A DNA stretch of 64,000 nucleotides from Streptomyces sp. NBC_00425 (GCF_036030735.1 NZ_CP107928.1:186001-250000); one strand, 5' to 3'; shown: positions 1-9,728, numbered from the stretch's first letter. Notes: generated by a model not told the origin, from the letters alone. Numbers and translations: made by a program.

Positions 1-393
1 CGGGCGGGCAGGCGAGTAGCCGACACCTGGAACGACAACCGCGACACGATCTCGGCCTCCGTCGAAACGGGTGGGCATGGCGAAGGGGGCGGGATCAGAC
101 ATGGCCGCAGACTACTAGTCAGTAGATCACCTGACTCCCGGTGCTCGAACGCCGCCACAACCACCACCTGAATTACGTGACCATGAGCCCTGGGTAATTG
201 TTTGACCGTCGACAACGCCCTGCACCACTGCCCCGACGCGGCGAAGCTGGCCGGGCCGTGGCGTGACCTGGGAAGGGACGATCTGACGTCCGAGGTGTGG
301 GCGATGGGGAACCTTGCGAACCATGACAGCTGACGCACGCGCTGCCCGCCCGTACACCCTGTCTGTCATCTGAGGCGATGACCGCGCTGTGCC
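1..393. other. Left edge, mostly non-coding; one short gene tail
   Basis: No complete gene is visible. A short plus-strand frame (about 202-333, TTG start possible) reads like the tail of a real protein and ends at a TGA at 331; its family is not recognised. The rest of the stretch shows no convincing coding signal. Confidence 0.3.
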
Positions 394-729
394 TCAGGCC
401 GCGGGTGGTGTGGACGCTTCGGCTGCGCGGCGGCGTTCGGCGTTGATGCGCTGGGCTTCCTCGAGTTGGTCTTCGAGGATGATGATGCGGCAGGCGGCCT
501 CGATGGGGGTGCCGTGGTCGACGAGTTCGCGGGCGCGGGCGGCGATGCGCAGTTGGTAGCGGGAGTAGCGGCGGTGTCCGCCTGCGGAGCGCAGCGGGGT
601 GATGAGGCGGGCTTCGCCGACGGCGCGCAGGAAGCCCTGGGTGGTGCCGAGCATCTCGGCGGCCCGGCCCATGGTGTAGGCGGGGTAGTCGTCGTCATCG
701 AGACGCCCGAAGGAATCGTCTGCTGTCAT
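394..729 (-). CDS. MerR-type helix-turn-helix regulator
   Basis: Small DNA-binding regulator of about 111 residues. The N-terminal third carries the MerR winged-helix pattern: YTMGRAAEMLGTT, then a GGHRRYS wing. The C-terminal part is a charged helix (EDQLEEAQRINAERRRAAEA) that could form a coiled coil or dimer contact. I see no effector-binding domain, so the ligand is unknown. The ATG at 729 is chosen over an upstream in-frame start because AGAGAGGT sits just upstream. A 13-bp stem-loop lies in the leader (755-786), so expression may be controlled after transcription starts or by autoregulation. The family is common in Streptomyces; the target is unknown. Confidence 0.75.
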   Translation of the reverse strand: MTADDSFGRLDDDDYPAYTMGRAAEMLGTTQGFLRAVGEARLITPLRSAGGHRRYSRYQLRIAARARELVDHGTPIEAACRIIILEDQLEEAQRINAERRRAAEASTPPAA

Positions 730-754
730 TGCACCTCTCTGTGGAACACGTGGA

Positions 755-786
755 GGGGCCCTGGTGCCATATCGCACCAGGGCCCC
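755..786 (-). promoter_or_regulatory. Leader stem-loop of the MerR-type gene
   Basis: Perfect 13-bp inverted repeat (arms 755-767 and 774-786, loop CATATC). On the minus strand it lies 26 bases upstream of the ATG at 729, directly before the ribosome-binding site. It could be an attenuator, an RNA structure or an autoregulatory operator; the sequence alone does not decide. Confidence 0.55.
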
Positions 787-1009
787 GAAGGAACGACTAC
801 ACCATCTGCCGGCCCTAGTAATTCGCCGGCCTTCTGTTACCGCGCGCCCGGCCTGAGCACTGCCGGGGATGCGGGGATCGCGGATGCGTGACCGGAGACC
901 ACCTCACTATCGATGTCCTGCGGTACCCGGACCCACTACTTGTCCGGGCGATCCTGATGGCGCTCGGCTCCTCCGTCCTTTTCCTCTGATCTTTCACTTG
1001 CCAAACCGG

Positions 1010-1284
1010 TACTGCGGTCCTGCTGGTGGCCTGGAACAAGCGCCACTCTCCGGCAGCCAGCCCCGTCGCCCGTCCTGCATCTGCTCTGGCTTAGAACCCC
1101 ACTGCCGAACCTCCCGGTACGCGCGCCCGCAGTCAGACGCCTTTACCGGGGAACCACTGGAAAACTGCACTGCTTTGTACTGCGGTCCTGCTCATGGCGG
1201 CCCCTGATCACTGCGGGCCGCCCGGTCCGGCCGTCAGTCCCGTCGCCGTCCTGCGACAACCCTGGCTTCGGAACTCCACCGCCG
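1010..1284. repeat. Imperfect direct repeat in non-coding DNA
   Basis: Two diverged copies (about 1010-1106 and 1178-1284) share ordered blocks: TACTGCGGTCCTGCT (15 of 15), then CCCGTCGCC(C)GTCCTGC, then CTGGCTT(A/C)GAAC and CCAC(T/C)GCCG. Block spacing is conserved at about 168-178 bases. The surrounding 787-1477 has no convincing gene. Confidence 0.5.
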
Positions 1285-1477
1285 CACCGTCCTGCGTACT
1301 GCTGCCCGGCAGTTCATCTCTGCCGGGCCCTTCACGATCTCGTCTACGACAGAAACCATAACCGGCCCGACACCCAATGTCTACTCCAGCCAACACAGAT
1401 TTTCGCGGGTCCGGCCGCGAGGTAGTCGATCACGAACCAAGGCGAACAAGCAGACCCCTGGCCCCTCCGACAGCGGC

Positions 1478-1651
1478 GCGTTCTGGATGGCGCGCCGCGC
1501 GCAGGGTGCTGAAGTGTGCCTCGATCGAGGTCGCGGGGTGGCCGCGGTCGCCGAGGTCGGACAGGTAGGACAGGACCGCGTTCGGCCCGTTCTCCGCCCA
1601 GTCGTAGGTGGCGCACAGTGCGTACGAAGGCCAGCGGGTGGCCCGGGCGTT
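1478..1651 (-). pseudogene. Tyrosine recombinase N-terminal domain remnant
   Basis: A frame on the minus strand reads like the SAM-like core-binding domain of a phage-type integrase (ATRWPSY... followed by LSYLSDLGDRGHPATSIEAH). The catalytic domain with the R-H-R-Y residues is missing on both sides and no start is supported. It is a small relic of an integrative element. The assignment rests on pattern only. Confidence 0.4.
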
Positions 1652-2054
1652 GCGGGAGGTACGCGGGACGACGTGGGAGAGTGCGGGCGGCGGAGGCCGA
1701 GATCCGCTCGCCGGCGGCGGAGACGATGTCCGGCGCGGCACCGACGCCGAACGGCCGGGCCGCTGCCGGGCCCGGCGAGGATGAGTTCGGCCGACGTCAT
1801 GAGGCGTCCTCCTGCCTCTCGGCGGGCGGTGCCTGCCAGGTCAGTGTCTCCAGCGGCGGCCGGGCCGGCCGGCGGGAGGCGGGCAGCGGGAGTGCGGCGG
1901 CGGACAGCGGGTCGCTGAACAGGGCGGCCGGTACCGTGCGGGCCGGGGCGCCGGGCCGTAGTCTTGGCGCCGGGAGCGTGCCGGTGGGGCTGGGAGATGG
2001 TCAGGACCTCCCCGGGACCGGGCCGGAGCAGCCCCACACCGGGTCCCTGGAGGC

Positions 2055-3119
2055 CGTCGGACGTGGCTGGGATGGTGCCGCCGTACTCGTTCGTCGCCGC
2101 CCTTGAGTCGGGCCGGAGGTCCTGGTGCCAGCTGCTGGATGCTGTCCGTCTCGGGCCCGAGGATGACGTCGCGGAGGTCACCGCCGCCCAGCTCCGCCGG
2201 GTGGTCACGGACCTGATCGAGATGGGCCGCTGGCACCTCGGCGACCGCGACATCCTCATCGTCTTCGACGCCGGCTACGACGCCCCGCGCATGGCTCATT
2301 TCCTCGACGGCCTCCCCATCGAGGTTCTGGGACGGATGCGCTTCGACCGCGTCATGCGACGGCCGACGCCCTCCCCCAAGGAGTACGCCCTGGCCTATCC
2401 CCAGGGCGGCCGACCGCCGAAGCACGGCAAGGAGCTCCGCTTCGCCAAGCCGGCGACCTGGGGCGAGCCGGACGCAGCCACGCTGCAGGTCACCGACCGG
2501 TACGGCACCGCCCGCGCGATGGCCTGGGACCACATCCACCCCCGCCTGACCACCCGCTCCGCCTGGATCGACCACACCGGCGACTCCCCCTCATCGAAGG
2601 CACCCTGATCCGCCTCCAGGTCGACCGCCTTCCCGGCGGCGGAGACCCGCTCCCGCTCTGGCTCTGGTCGTCCGTCACGGGCCTGAGCGGCGAGGACGTC
2701 GACGTGCGTTGGCAGGCGTTCCTGAAGAGGTTCGACATCGAGCACCTCTTCAGGCTGATGAAACAGACTCTCGGGTGGACCCGTCCGAAGCTGCGAACCC
2801 CCGAGGCGCCGGCGAGCGCTGGACCTGGCTGATCATCGCCGCGCACACCCAGATCCGCCTTCTGCGCGAGGCCGCCGCCGACTTGCGGCGGCCGTGGGAG
2901 AAGCCCGAGCAGGGCCGGCTCACCCCGGCCCGAGTCCGCCGGGGGTTTCGGAACCTCCGCCCGCACCTGCACTGCCCGGCCCGTGCACCGAAACCCGCAA
3001 CCCCAGGCCCTGGCAGGACACTTGGCTCGAAGAACCGGCGGCCCGCCACCCGCTACGACGTGGGCAAAACCGTGAAACGACCCGAGAGCATCACCGAACG
3101 AAACCGACTCAGACCATAA
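2055..3119 (+). pseudogene. DDE-type transposase, N-terminally truncated and frameshifted
   Basis: This matches a large actinobacterial transposase family. The middle part begins around VPPYSFVAALESGRRSW and runs through ILIVFDAGYDAPR and QGGRPPKHGKEL; the C-terminal part contains FDIEHLFRLMKQTLGW, RWTWLIIAAHTQIRL, TPARVRRGFRNLR and GSKNRRPATRYDVGK. About 130 N-terminal residues are absent. Two single-base losses break the frame, one near 2590 in a C run (GACTCCCCCTCATC) and one near 2800 (GAGGCGCCGGC). Restoring one C and one G gives continuous homology to the stop at 3119. The missing N terminus means it is not functional. Confidence 0.75.
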
Positions 3120-3191
3120 AGAACAAGTTGAGAAGCTGTTTCATATCCGCTGATCTGGAGCCTTTCTGTGACATCGGCGTCGACACGTCGC

Positions 3192-3545
3192 TCAGCTTGC
3201 GCGCGGCCCGTCAACAGTGAGCTCGCCGTCGGGTGCCAGGGTGAAGCGGACGCCTTCCATCGCGGTCGTGGCGGTGGCCGAGGTGCCGTAGGCCTTCAGC
3301 GTGAAGTCGTCCGCCTTGCCGTAGTGCCCGTCCGCTTCGGCGGCGTCACTCCAGGAGTTGACCCGCACCCATACCGACCAGTGGTGCACCCGCTTCTCTT
3401 GCCACGGTCCCCAGCTGTCCTGGGGCAGCAGCCCTGCGCCTCGGCCCGAGAACAGGTACCAGCCGACAAGCCCGAGCAGGGCCGCGACTGTCACGGCCAT
3501 GAGCCGCGGCGTGGTCGGTCGCCAGGGAAGGCGGATAGCGGGCAC
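3192..3545 (-). CDS. Small membrane-anchored hypothetical protein
   Basis: About 117 residues with a GTG start at 3545, chosen because GGAAGGA lies 7 bases upstream. A basic N terminus (RLPWRPTTPRL) is followed by one hydrophobic segment (VTVAALLGLVGWYLF), then an extracytoplasmic domain rich in Trp and charged residues (PWQEKRVHHWSVWVRVNSW). The domain is not recognised. It is divergent from the secreted protein at 3815. Confidence 0.6.
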   Translation of the reverse strand: MPAIRLPWRPTTPRLMAVTVAALLGLVGWYLFSGRGAGLLPQDSWGPWQEKRVHHWSVWVRVNSWSDAAEADGHYGKADDFTLKAYGTSATATTAMEGVRFTLAPDGELTVDGPRAS

Positions 3546-3814
3546 GGGGATTCCTTCCGTTCGAGTCGAGCTCTGTCGGAGTCGAAGACGGTCCTCCGCC
3601 GGGCCTCGCTCCGTTGAGCCACCGTTTGCCGGTACAGGCACACGAGGTCAGTGATGCCATTGGGCGCCGTACCGGGAGCGGCACGCGTGCCACAAGGTTT
3701 CCGCAAGGTCCTGGCCGCACGATGCACGTATGTGCCGCGCGACCTCTGAGAGCCCGCGCGGGCATGGCCTTCGTGGTGATCCCAGTAATCAGTGATTCCA
3801 GAAAGGGGACTTTC

Positions 3815-4306
3815 ATGTCCGCTTCCTCGTCCGTATCCTCGCCCCGCCCGTCACGGCCGAGGCTCGCGGCCGTCTCCGGTCTGGCGTTGACCGTGTCGTT
3901 GGTCGGTGCGGCCGTCGTGCCGACAATGGCCTCCGCGGACACCGGCGACCGCACCAGGACCGTCGACTGTGCATCGCTGTACGTGTCGGACAGCGGCGGC
4001 ACGGTCCACGCCAGGACCAGGAACTGCACGGTCACCTGGGGCAAGAACATCCACGACAACGTGTACTGGCAGACCGTGAAGTTCCAGCTGCTCGACGACG
4101 ACACCGACGGTGTGTGTGCCAAGGCGAACGCGATCGCATCCGACTCGGGGAAGAGCGCCTCGTTCAGCGAGTGCGACGGTGTCTGGACGACGAAGACCGC
4201 CACGCTGAACGGCCGCAGCTCCAACATCTTCATCAGGGTCGCCTACGGGTCGCACTCCCAGCACGGCAAGATCAGCACGAACATCGGGGCGCCTTCCGGG
4301 TTCTGA
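3815..4306 (+). CDS. Secreted hypothetical protein
   Basis: 163 residues. The start at 3815 is preceded by GAAAGGGGAC. A Sec signal peptide is clear: basic region RPSRPRL, hydrophobic core GLALTVSLVGAAVVP, and likely cleavage after ASA near residue 37. The mature part is about 125 residues with paired cysteines (DCASLY, RNCTVTWG, GVCAKA, SECDGVW), so a disulfide-stabilised extracellular domain is likely. No catalytic motif or known family is recognised. Confidence 0.7.
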   Translation: MSASSSVSSPRPSRPRLAAVSGLALTVSLVGAAVVPTMASADTGDRTRTVDCASLYVSDSGGTVHARTRNCTVTWGKNIHDNVYWQTVKFQLLDDDTDGVCAKANAIASDSGKSASFSECDGVWTTKTATLNGRSSNIFIRVAYGSHSQHGKISTNIGAPSGF

Positions 4307-4478
4307 TCGACGGCTCGGGGCGGGGCCGGGGACGCTCTGATGGATTCCGAACCAGGGCAGTGACGGCAACGGATGGGCCGATGGTCGGCGACAAGGCGAT
4401 CGCAATCCACGGTTCCGCCGAGTCCCCGCGGCGCCGCTCCGACCCCTCCGCCTCCTCCTTCTCCTGGTCCGCTTCGAT

Positions 4479-4690
4479 TTACGTCGTCGGTACGGTCACC
4501 TGCGTGCAAGGGAGTTGGTCGGCGACGGCATTCGCGTAGGCGCCCGCGCGGTCACGGCCGTCGGTGAGGCAGAACCCCGGCGTGCGGTTGGGCGGGGTGG
4601 TGGCCCAGACGCTGAGAGCCGCCGCGCGCTCGTCGCCGGAACCGCCGTCGTCCCCGTCGGGCAGCAGCCGTGCCCGAGCCACTGATGCTG
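4479..4690 (-). pseudogene. C-terminal fragment of an unidentified protein
   Basis: The last 60 or so codons before the stop at 4479 look like real coding sequence (DERAAALSVWATTPPNRTPG, then AYANAVADQLPCTQVTVP). The reading loses sense upstream where the IS256-like remnant begins. Family unknown. Confidence 0.3.
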
Positions 4691-4725
4691 GAAGGCAGGA
4701 TGACTCAGGGCTGGGCGGATGAGCG

Positions 4726-4925
4726 GTGGATGCTCTGACGGGTGGGCTGCGGGTGTACGTCTGGGTCGACGGCATCCACCTCAACGTCCGCCCGGAGGAG
4801 CCCAAGCCTGCGTGCTCACCCTGGTCAGGGGACGCGCCGACGGCTCGACGAAGGCCATCCAGGACATCCACAACGCCGAGGACAAGCAGCACGCCCACAC
4901 GGCGATCAAGACGTTGGCCCAGCCC
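4726..4925 (+). pseudogene. IS256-family transposase remnant
   Basis: The segment RVYVWVDGIHLNVRPEE is the DDE region of IS256-type transposases around the first catalytic Asp. A frame change follows, then GRADGS joined directly to KAIQDIHNAEDKQHAHTAIK, which normally lies about 90 residues later. An internal deletion and frameshift have therefore left only two short blocks. Both ends are missing. Confidence 0.65.
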
Positions 4926-5123
4926 TGCGTTCGACCTGCTCCTCGCGGTCGGAGCCGTGGCATGCGCCCTTTCCTGAACCAATCGCACGCCTTACGGCCA
5001 GAGCTTCGCCATCCACCGCGAACCGGTGGGCAAGCGGATCACCACGGCGATCGTGCTGGCCGACGACCCCGGCGGGACGCTGCCGGCCGTCAGCTGTGAC
5101 CGGGTGAGATCTCGGACAGGCGA

Positions 5124-5447
5124 TCACACACCGGCCGCCGGCCCGTCCGCCAGCACCACGATGCCGTTCCCCTCCGGCGTCTCCACCACCGTGTGCCCCC
5201 GCTGGACCAGCAGGCCCGCCACCGCGGCCTGCACCGCCACCCGCATCCCGTCGCGGGACGCCCCACGCTGATGTGCTGCCAGCGCCGTGAACCCGTGCGA
5301 CATCGTCCAGCTCACCAGCACGCCTCCGGGCGCCTCGCTCACCCTCTGCCCCGGCGCGGCGTCGCCCCCCTGATCGACGACATGGAAGCCCGCCAGCTTC
5401 AGGGCATGACATACCCGTCCAACGAGCTGGAGACGGACGGACAACAC
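5124..5447 (-). CDS. Hypothetical protein
   Basis: 107 residues from a GTG at 5447, with a purine-rich GGGGCAGGCGAGG upstream. The composition and codon positions look genuine, with an alternation of short amphipathic segments (LVGRVCHALKLAGFHVVD, VAGLLVQRGHTVVETPEGNG). It resembles small two-lobe streptomycete proteins of unknown role. Another partial frame lies upstream (about 5490-5640, containing MAWASEQLLTHEDWRRDLP) and may be a relic of the same locus. Confidence 0.45.
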   Translation of the reverse strand: MLSVRLQLVGRVCHALKLAGFHVVDQGGDAAPGQRVSEAPGGVLVSWTMSHGFTALAAHQRGASRDGMRVAVQAAVAGLLVQRGHTVVETPEGNGIVVLADGPAAGV

Positions 5448-5728
5448 ACGCCTCGCCTGCCCCGAAGGAATCGGATCATGTCATCGGCTGCTGCGGACCC
5501 AATCGAAGCAGCTCCCGCTGCCGGGCTGACGGCGGCGAGCAGCGGCAGGTCGCGGCGCCAGTCCTCGTGTGTGAGCAGCTGCTCGGACGCCCACGCCATC
5601 AGGTCGGTCGCGGTGTGGGTCGTCCACCGACCAGATGGTGGCCCAGATGGCGCAGCCCAGCGTGCGGCTATCTCCAGATGTTGCTGGAGTGATCACTGTT
5701 CATGTCCCCCACAGTCTGGAGAAAGACC

Positions 5729-6064
5729 ATGATGGGTATACGTACGGCTGTTGCGGCCACTGTGCTGGCTGCCGCCGCGGTTCTGGCTGGTTCCGGCGTG
5801 GCTTCGGCCGGCGAAGGTTCCGGAGACGACGTGGTCCAGCAGGTGCTGGACGCGCGATGCAACGACTTCACCTCTCAGGTGGGCCTGATCAACGTCAACC
5901 AGGGCCCCGTGTGCATCGACTTCGGCTCCGCAGAAGCCGGCGCCCAGAGCACCGGCAGGACGTACGACGACGGCGAGGGCCAGAGCACCCTCTCCTGCAA
6001 CTCCTTCGTCCAGCAGTACGGTCTGATCAACGTCAACGAGGGCCCGGTCTGTATCAAGTTCTGA
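5729..6064 (+). CDS. Small secreted protein with twin cysteine repeats
   Basis: 111 residues. The start at 5729 has GGAGAAA upstream. The signal peptide is clear (AVAATVLAAAAVLAGSGVASA, cleavage near residue 27). The mature part holds two near-identical units, each a Cys, 17 residues, then a second Cys: CNDFTSQVGLINVNQGPVC at 44-62 and CNSFVQQYGLINVNEGPVC at 90-108, with a 46-residue period. Each unit could close one disulfide loop. It recalls small surface-assembly proteins such as chaplins in size and repetition, but the motif is not the chaplin domain. Function unknown. Confidence 0.75.
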   Translation: MMGIRTAVAATVLAAAAVLAGSGVASAGEGSGDDVVQQVLDARCNDFTSQVGLINVNQGPVCIDFGSAEAGAQSTGRTYDDGEGQSTLSCNSFVQQYGLINVNEGPVCIKF

Positions 6065-6730
6065 GCCCACGCTGACGCCGGGTCCGGAGCGTGATCACTC
6101 GGCCGGGCCGCCGACGAGGGAGCCACGCTGTCCGGAGGAGCCAGAACCGGGTTCGAGGCCCTCAGACGCGGTCGCGGCGGGGAGTTGGAGCGCCGTCGAG
6201 GACGCGGCCGATGCAATTGACATGCTCGCCGAGGCCCTCGCGGCGATCGCCCCGGAGGTCGCCGCGAGGTCTCGCCGCGGTGCTGGCCGCAACCGCCGCA
6301 CCGCCGCCGACTCCGCCATCGAGGACGTCGCCGAAGTGCCCGCGCCGGGCTCAAGGCGTCCGCGTGGACGCGGACTCGGGGGCCCGGTTGGAAAGGCGTA
6401 CGGACCACCGGCTGACCTGTCCGGACACAGAAGGGCTCTGGGGTTTCCCCCCAGGGTCCTTCCTGCTGCGCGTGGGCATCTACGTTCCCACCTCCCCGCG
6501 GTTCGCCACTACACCGCCGGCGAGACCAGTCCGGTGGCAGCGTCGTCAGGGTCGTCCAGGAGCTCCCGCCCCGCTTCGACGCTCCGGGAGACCGCTATGA
6601 CGATCTCTACGCCGCCCTGACCAATTCGCCCGGCATCGTGCCCTGGCCGCGGGCAGGCCGGCGTGCGAAGGGTGTCCTCCACGCCTCGAGCCATCTGATC
6701 GGGCGCTCTCTGGCTCGGCCTGGTCACGGG
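6065..6730. other. Decayed intergenic stretch
   Basis: Short coding-like patches occur on the plus strand (for example RYDDLYAALTNSPGIVPWP near 6590-6650), but frames break repeatedly and no start, stop or family is supported. Probably gene debris. Confidence 0.3.
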
Positions 6731-8038
6731 CTAACTGAGTTGCTGTGATCGGGCGGGTGTTCGCGCGACGAGGAGGGCGATGTCGTCGGTGTGGTCGGTG
6801 CTCAGACCGGCGAGCAGTTCGTCGCAGAAGGTGTCGAGGTCTTCGCGGGCGAGGGCGGCGGCGTGCTGTCGTAGACGGGTCATGCCGTGCGTGAGGTCTT
6901 CACCGCGGCGTTCGATGAGGCCGTCGGTGTACATGAGCACGGTGGAGCGGGCGAGCAGGGTTTGGGTGGCGTGATGGCGTGGGAGGTCGGGGTCGACGCC
7001 TAGGAGGAGACCGCGTCCGCCTTTGAGGTAGTGGGTGTCGCCTTCGTGGGTGATCAGCAGGGGTGGCGGGTGCCCGGCGCTGGAGTAGGAGATCGTCCAG
7101 CCGTTGTCGTCCTGGTCGAGGAGGGCGTAGAGGCAGGTGGCTGTGGCGTGGGGATAGAGGGAGTGGTGAGCGACATCGAGGCGGCGCAGGATGTGTCCGG
7201 GAGCGTCTTGGCGGTCGCAGCCGATGCCGCGCAGCATGTTGCGCAGCTGGCTCATGGTGATCGCGGCACGCAGGTCGTGGCCGGTGACGTCACCGATGAT
7301 CATGGTGGTGCTGCCGTCGGGTAGGGGGAAGCTGTCATACCAGTCGCCGCCGACTTCGGCGGTGGTGGCGGCGGGTGTGTAGCGGGCGGCCATCTGCAGT
7401 GGGCCGATCTTGGGGAGGCTGGGCAGGAGGGAGCGCTGGAGGCGTTCGGCGATGTGCTGGGGCTCGCGGTGCAGCCGGGCGTTGTCCACGCCCAGGGCGA
7501 TGCGGTGGGTCAGGTCTTCCACCATGGCGAGGTCGTCGTGGGTGAGGGGTGCGCGGTCGGCGGAGCGGCCGATGGTCAGGGCGCCGAGGACTTGCCGGCG
7601 GGCGCGTACCGGGGCGACCACGGCAGTGTGGGCGCCGAGCTGCTCGAACAGCTCGAGCTGACGGGCGTGCAGCGGGTCTGCGGCCTTGTCGGGGCTGGAG
7701 ATGTCGGCTGCGGTCAGCAGCAAGGGGCCGGCGCCGATGAGCACGCGTGACAGCGGGTCGCTGGGGTCTTCCGGAATGGCGGGCAGCGGCCCGGACAAGC
7801 CGCCTACTGGCAGTATGCCGGGATCGCGGTGGACGACGCTGACCCGGCGGGGGCGGCCGTCGTCGTCGAGGAGGTCGACCGCGCACCAGTCCGCCAACTG
7901 GGGCACCAGGATCCGGCACACCCGTTGCACCGCGGCATAGGAGTCGAGCGTGCTGGTCATGGCGGTGGTCGTCTCCGCCAGCAGCGTCAGCCGGTCCAGA
8001 GCCCGCTGGACCACCTGGTCCACCTCGAAATCGTCCAT
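6731..8038 (-). CDS. GAF-domain SpoIIE/PP2C-type phosphatase
   Basis: 435 residues. Residues about 25-190 form a GAF sensor domain (RICRILVPQLADWCAVDLLD to VEDLTHRIALGVDNARLHRE). Residues about 205-430 are the SpoIIE/PP2C catalytic domain, with the metal-binding signatures GGDWYDSFPLPDG, IGDVTGHD, YTDGLIERR and HTDDIALLVA. Such proteins dephosphorylate anti-sigma-factor antagonists (STAS proteins) and so release sigma factors. GGAGGGAGC precedes the ATG at 8038. No partner gene is adjacent; a kinase/STAS pair lies 40 kb away (48.4-49.4 kb). The GAF ligand is unknown. Confidence 0.9.
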   Translation of the reverse strand: MDDFEVDQVVQRALDRLTLLAETTTAMTSTLDSYAAVQRVCRILVPQLADWCAVDLLDDDGRPRRVSVVHRDPGILPVGGLSGPLPAIPEDPSDPLSRVLIGAGPLLLTAADISSPDKAADPLHARQLELFEQLGAHTAVVAPVRARRQVLGALTIGRSADRAPLTHDDLAMVEDLTHRIALGVDNARLHREPQHIAERLQRSLLPSLPKIGPLQMAARYTPAATTAEVGGDWYDSFPLPDGSTTMIIGDVTGHDLRAAITMSQLRNMLRGIGCDRQDAPGHILRRLDVAHHSLYPHATATCLYALLDQDDNGWTISYSSAGHPPPLLITHEGDTHYLKGGRGLLLGVDPDLPRHHATQTLLARSTVLMYTDGLIERRGEDLTHGMTRLRQHAAALAREDLDTFCDELLAGLSTDHTDDIALLVARTPARSQQLS

Positions 8039-8738
8039 GCTCCCTCCTTCCCGCCAGATCTCCCTCTATGGAGGTCTGTTGTCAGGACTGCTGGTGGGCT
8101 CAGTGGCGGTGTGACGACCGTCTTCCGGGGTCGGGGGAACCGGGAGCCCTCACCCGGGCGGCGCCGCAGATGACCGCTGGCACCTTTTCTGACCATAGTT
8201 ACAGGAGAGCAAAAGCCTGATCACCTCGGCGCAGCAAGAGCGGCTGCACAACCCTGCAACTGCCGGGCTTTTGGATGGTCTTGCGCACGGCGTCTGGGCG
8301 GCGCTGCCACGTTCGTCGGCTCCACGAGAAAGCCGATCGTCGAGGCTGGGTCTGGGATCGTCAGCCGTATGGGGCGGCATGCCGTCGCGTGGTGGGGGAA
8401 GGCGGAGGCGGCGCCTGTGGGTGTGGCCTCGCCCCGCATGCCGGCGTCGGGGTGGCCGTGGTCGAACTTCCCCGAGTCGACTGCGACCACCCCGAACAAG
8501 CGGAAAGGGCGGCGCCATCTGAACTCTGCACGGTCAGGCCAGCCAGTCTGCACCTGGCGCCCCACATGTTGTGCCGCTGCTCTTCCGCTGCCGGGCGGGT
8601 ACCACCGGTTCGGTTCCCTTCTACCGGCTGCGCCCGACCAGTTAGCCGGCCTCGCAGACCCGTCGTGCAGGTGCGCCTCCCCTGCGTGGTGGCGGCCGAA
8701 GTGCGGAGCGGGCGGTCGGCGCCTGACGTGGTTCGGTG
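8039..8738. other. Stretch without a recognisable gene
   Basis: Open frames exist on both strands but none has a plausible start with ribosome-binding site or a recognisable motif. It may contain gene relics. Confidence 0.3.
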
Positions 8739-9728
8739 TCATAGCCAGCCGTTGCGGCGGAACGCCCGGTACAGCAGGCCCGACCCCAAAGCCATCAGGG
8801 CGAGCACGCCGGGGTAGCCGTAGCGCCAGTCGAGTTCGGGCACGTGGGCGAAGTTCATGCCGTAGATCCCGGCGACCATGGTGGGGATGGCGAGGATGGC
8901 CGCCCACGCGCTGATGCGCCGCATGTCGTCGTTCTGCCAGGTGCCCACCTTCGCGAGATGGGCGTCGAGAACGGAGGCGAGCAGGTCGTCCAGGGCGCGG
9001 ACCTCGGTGTCGGTGCGGGTGAGGTGGTCGGCAACGTCACGGAAGTACGGCACCACCTGCCGAGGCCATTCCTCCCGCGCCGTCGTGAACGGCTGCACGA
9101 CCGGGAGCAGCGGCCCGACGGCGTCCCCGAACTCCACCACCTCCCGTTTGAGCGAGTAGATCTGCTCCGTCAGGTCATCACGGGCGGGTGAGAACACGCA
9201 CCGTTCCAGCTGTGTCAGGTCCGTGCGGACCTGGGCGGCGGCTTCGGCGTAGGCGTCGACGATCACATCGGTCACTGCGTGCAGGACACTGACGGGTCCG
9301 AGCTCTCGCATGTGAGGCTGTTCCTCGAGGCGGCGGGCGGCCTCCGCGGTGGGATCGTTCGCGCCGTGCCGCACGGTCAGCGCGAACGACGGACCGAGGA
9401 AGATCATCACCTCACCGGTTTCCACATCCGCGGTCTGCTCGACGAACCACAGCGTCTTCACCGCCACCGCCAGCACGTCGCCGTAGCGCTCCTGCTTCGG
9501 CCGCTGGTGAGCCTGCACCGCGTCCTCGACGGCCAACGGATGCAGTTCCACATACTCGCCCAGCCGCTGAAGTTCCTCCGGCCGGGGTTCGTCCATACGG
9601 ACCCAGGCGAATTCCTCCGGCTTCAGCACCGCCAGACGGTCCAGGACGGCCTGGCATCCTGCGTCCGCCTGCTGGCAGTCGATCCGCTCGCAGGCCCCCG
9701 TGTGCAGTTGGTAGATCACGCATTCCAT
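8739..9728 (-). CDS. corA: CorA-type magnesium/cobalt transporter
   Basis: 329 residues, the normal length for CorA. A long cytoplasmic domain is followed by two C-terminal membrane helices. The signature YGMNF sits at the end of the first helix (MVAGIYGMNFAHVPELDW), followed by VLALMALGSGLLYRAF and a basic C terminus. The protein forms a pentameric channel for Mg2+ (and Co2+/Ni2+) uptake in the cytoplasmic membrane. The ATG at 9728 has only a weak AGGG close upstream. It appears monocistronic. I see no Mg2+ riboswitch-like structure in the short leader. Confidence 0.92.
   Translation of the reverse strand: MECVIYQLHTGACERIDCQQADAGCQAVLDRLAVLKPEEFAWVRMDEPRPEELQRLGEYVELHPLAVEDAVQAHQRPKQERYGDVLAVAVKTLWFVEQTADVETGEVMIFLGPSFALTVRHGANDPTAEAARRLEEQPHMRELGPVSVLHAVTDVIVDAYAEAAAQVRTDLTQLERCVFSPARDDLTEQIYSLKREVVEFGDAVGPLLPVVQPFTTAREEWPRQVVPYFRDVADHLTRTDTEVRALDDLLASVLDAHLAKVGTWQNDDMRRISAWAAILAIPTMVAGIYGMNFAHVPELDWRYGYPGVLALMALGSGLLYRAFRRNGWL

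Noticed and set aside
8275-8817. 180-codon plus-strand frame
   Set aside because: No ribosome-binding site, biased composition, overlaps the corA 3' end and matches no motif.
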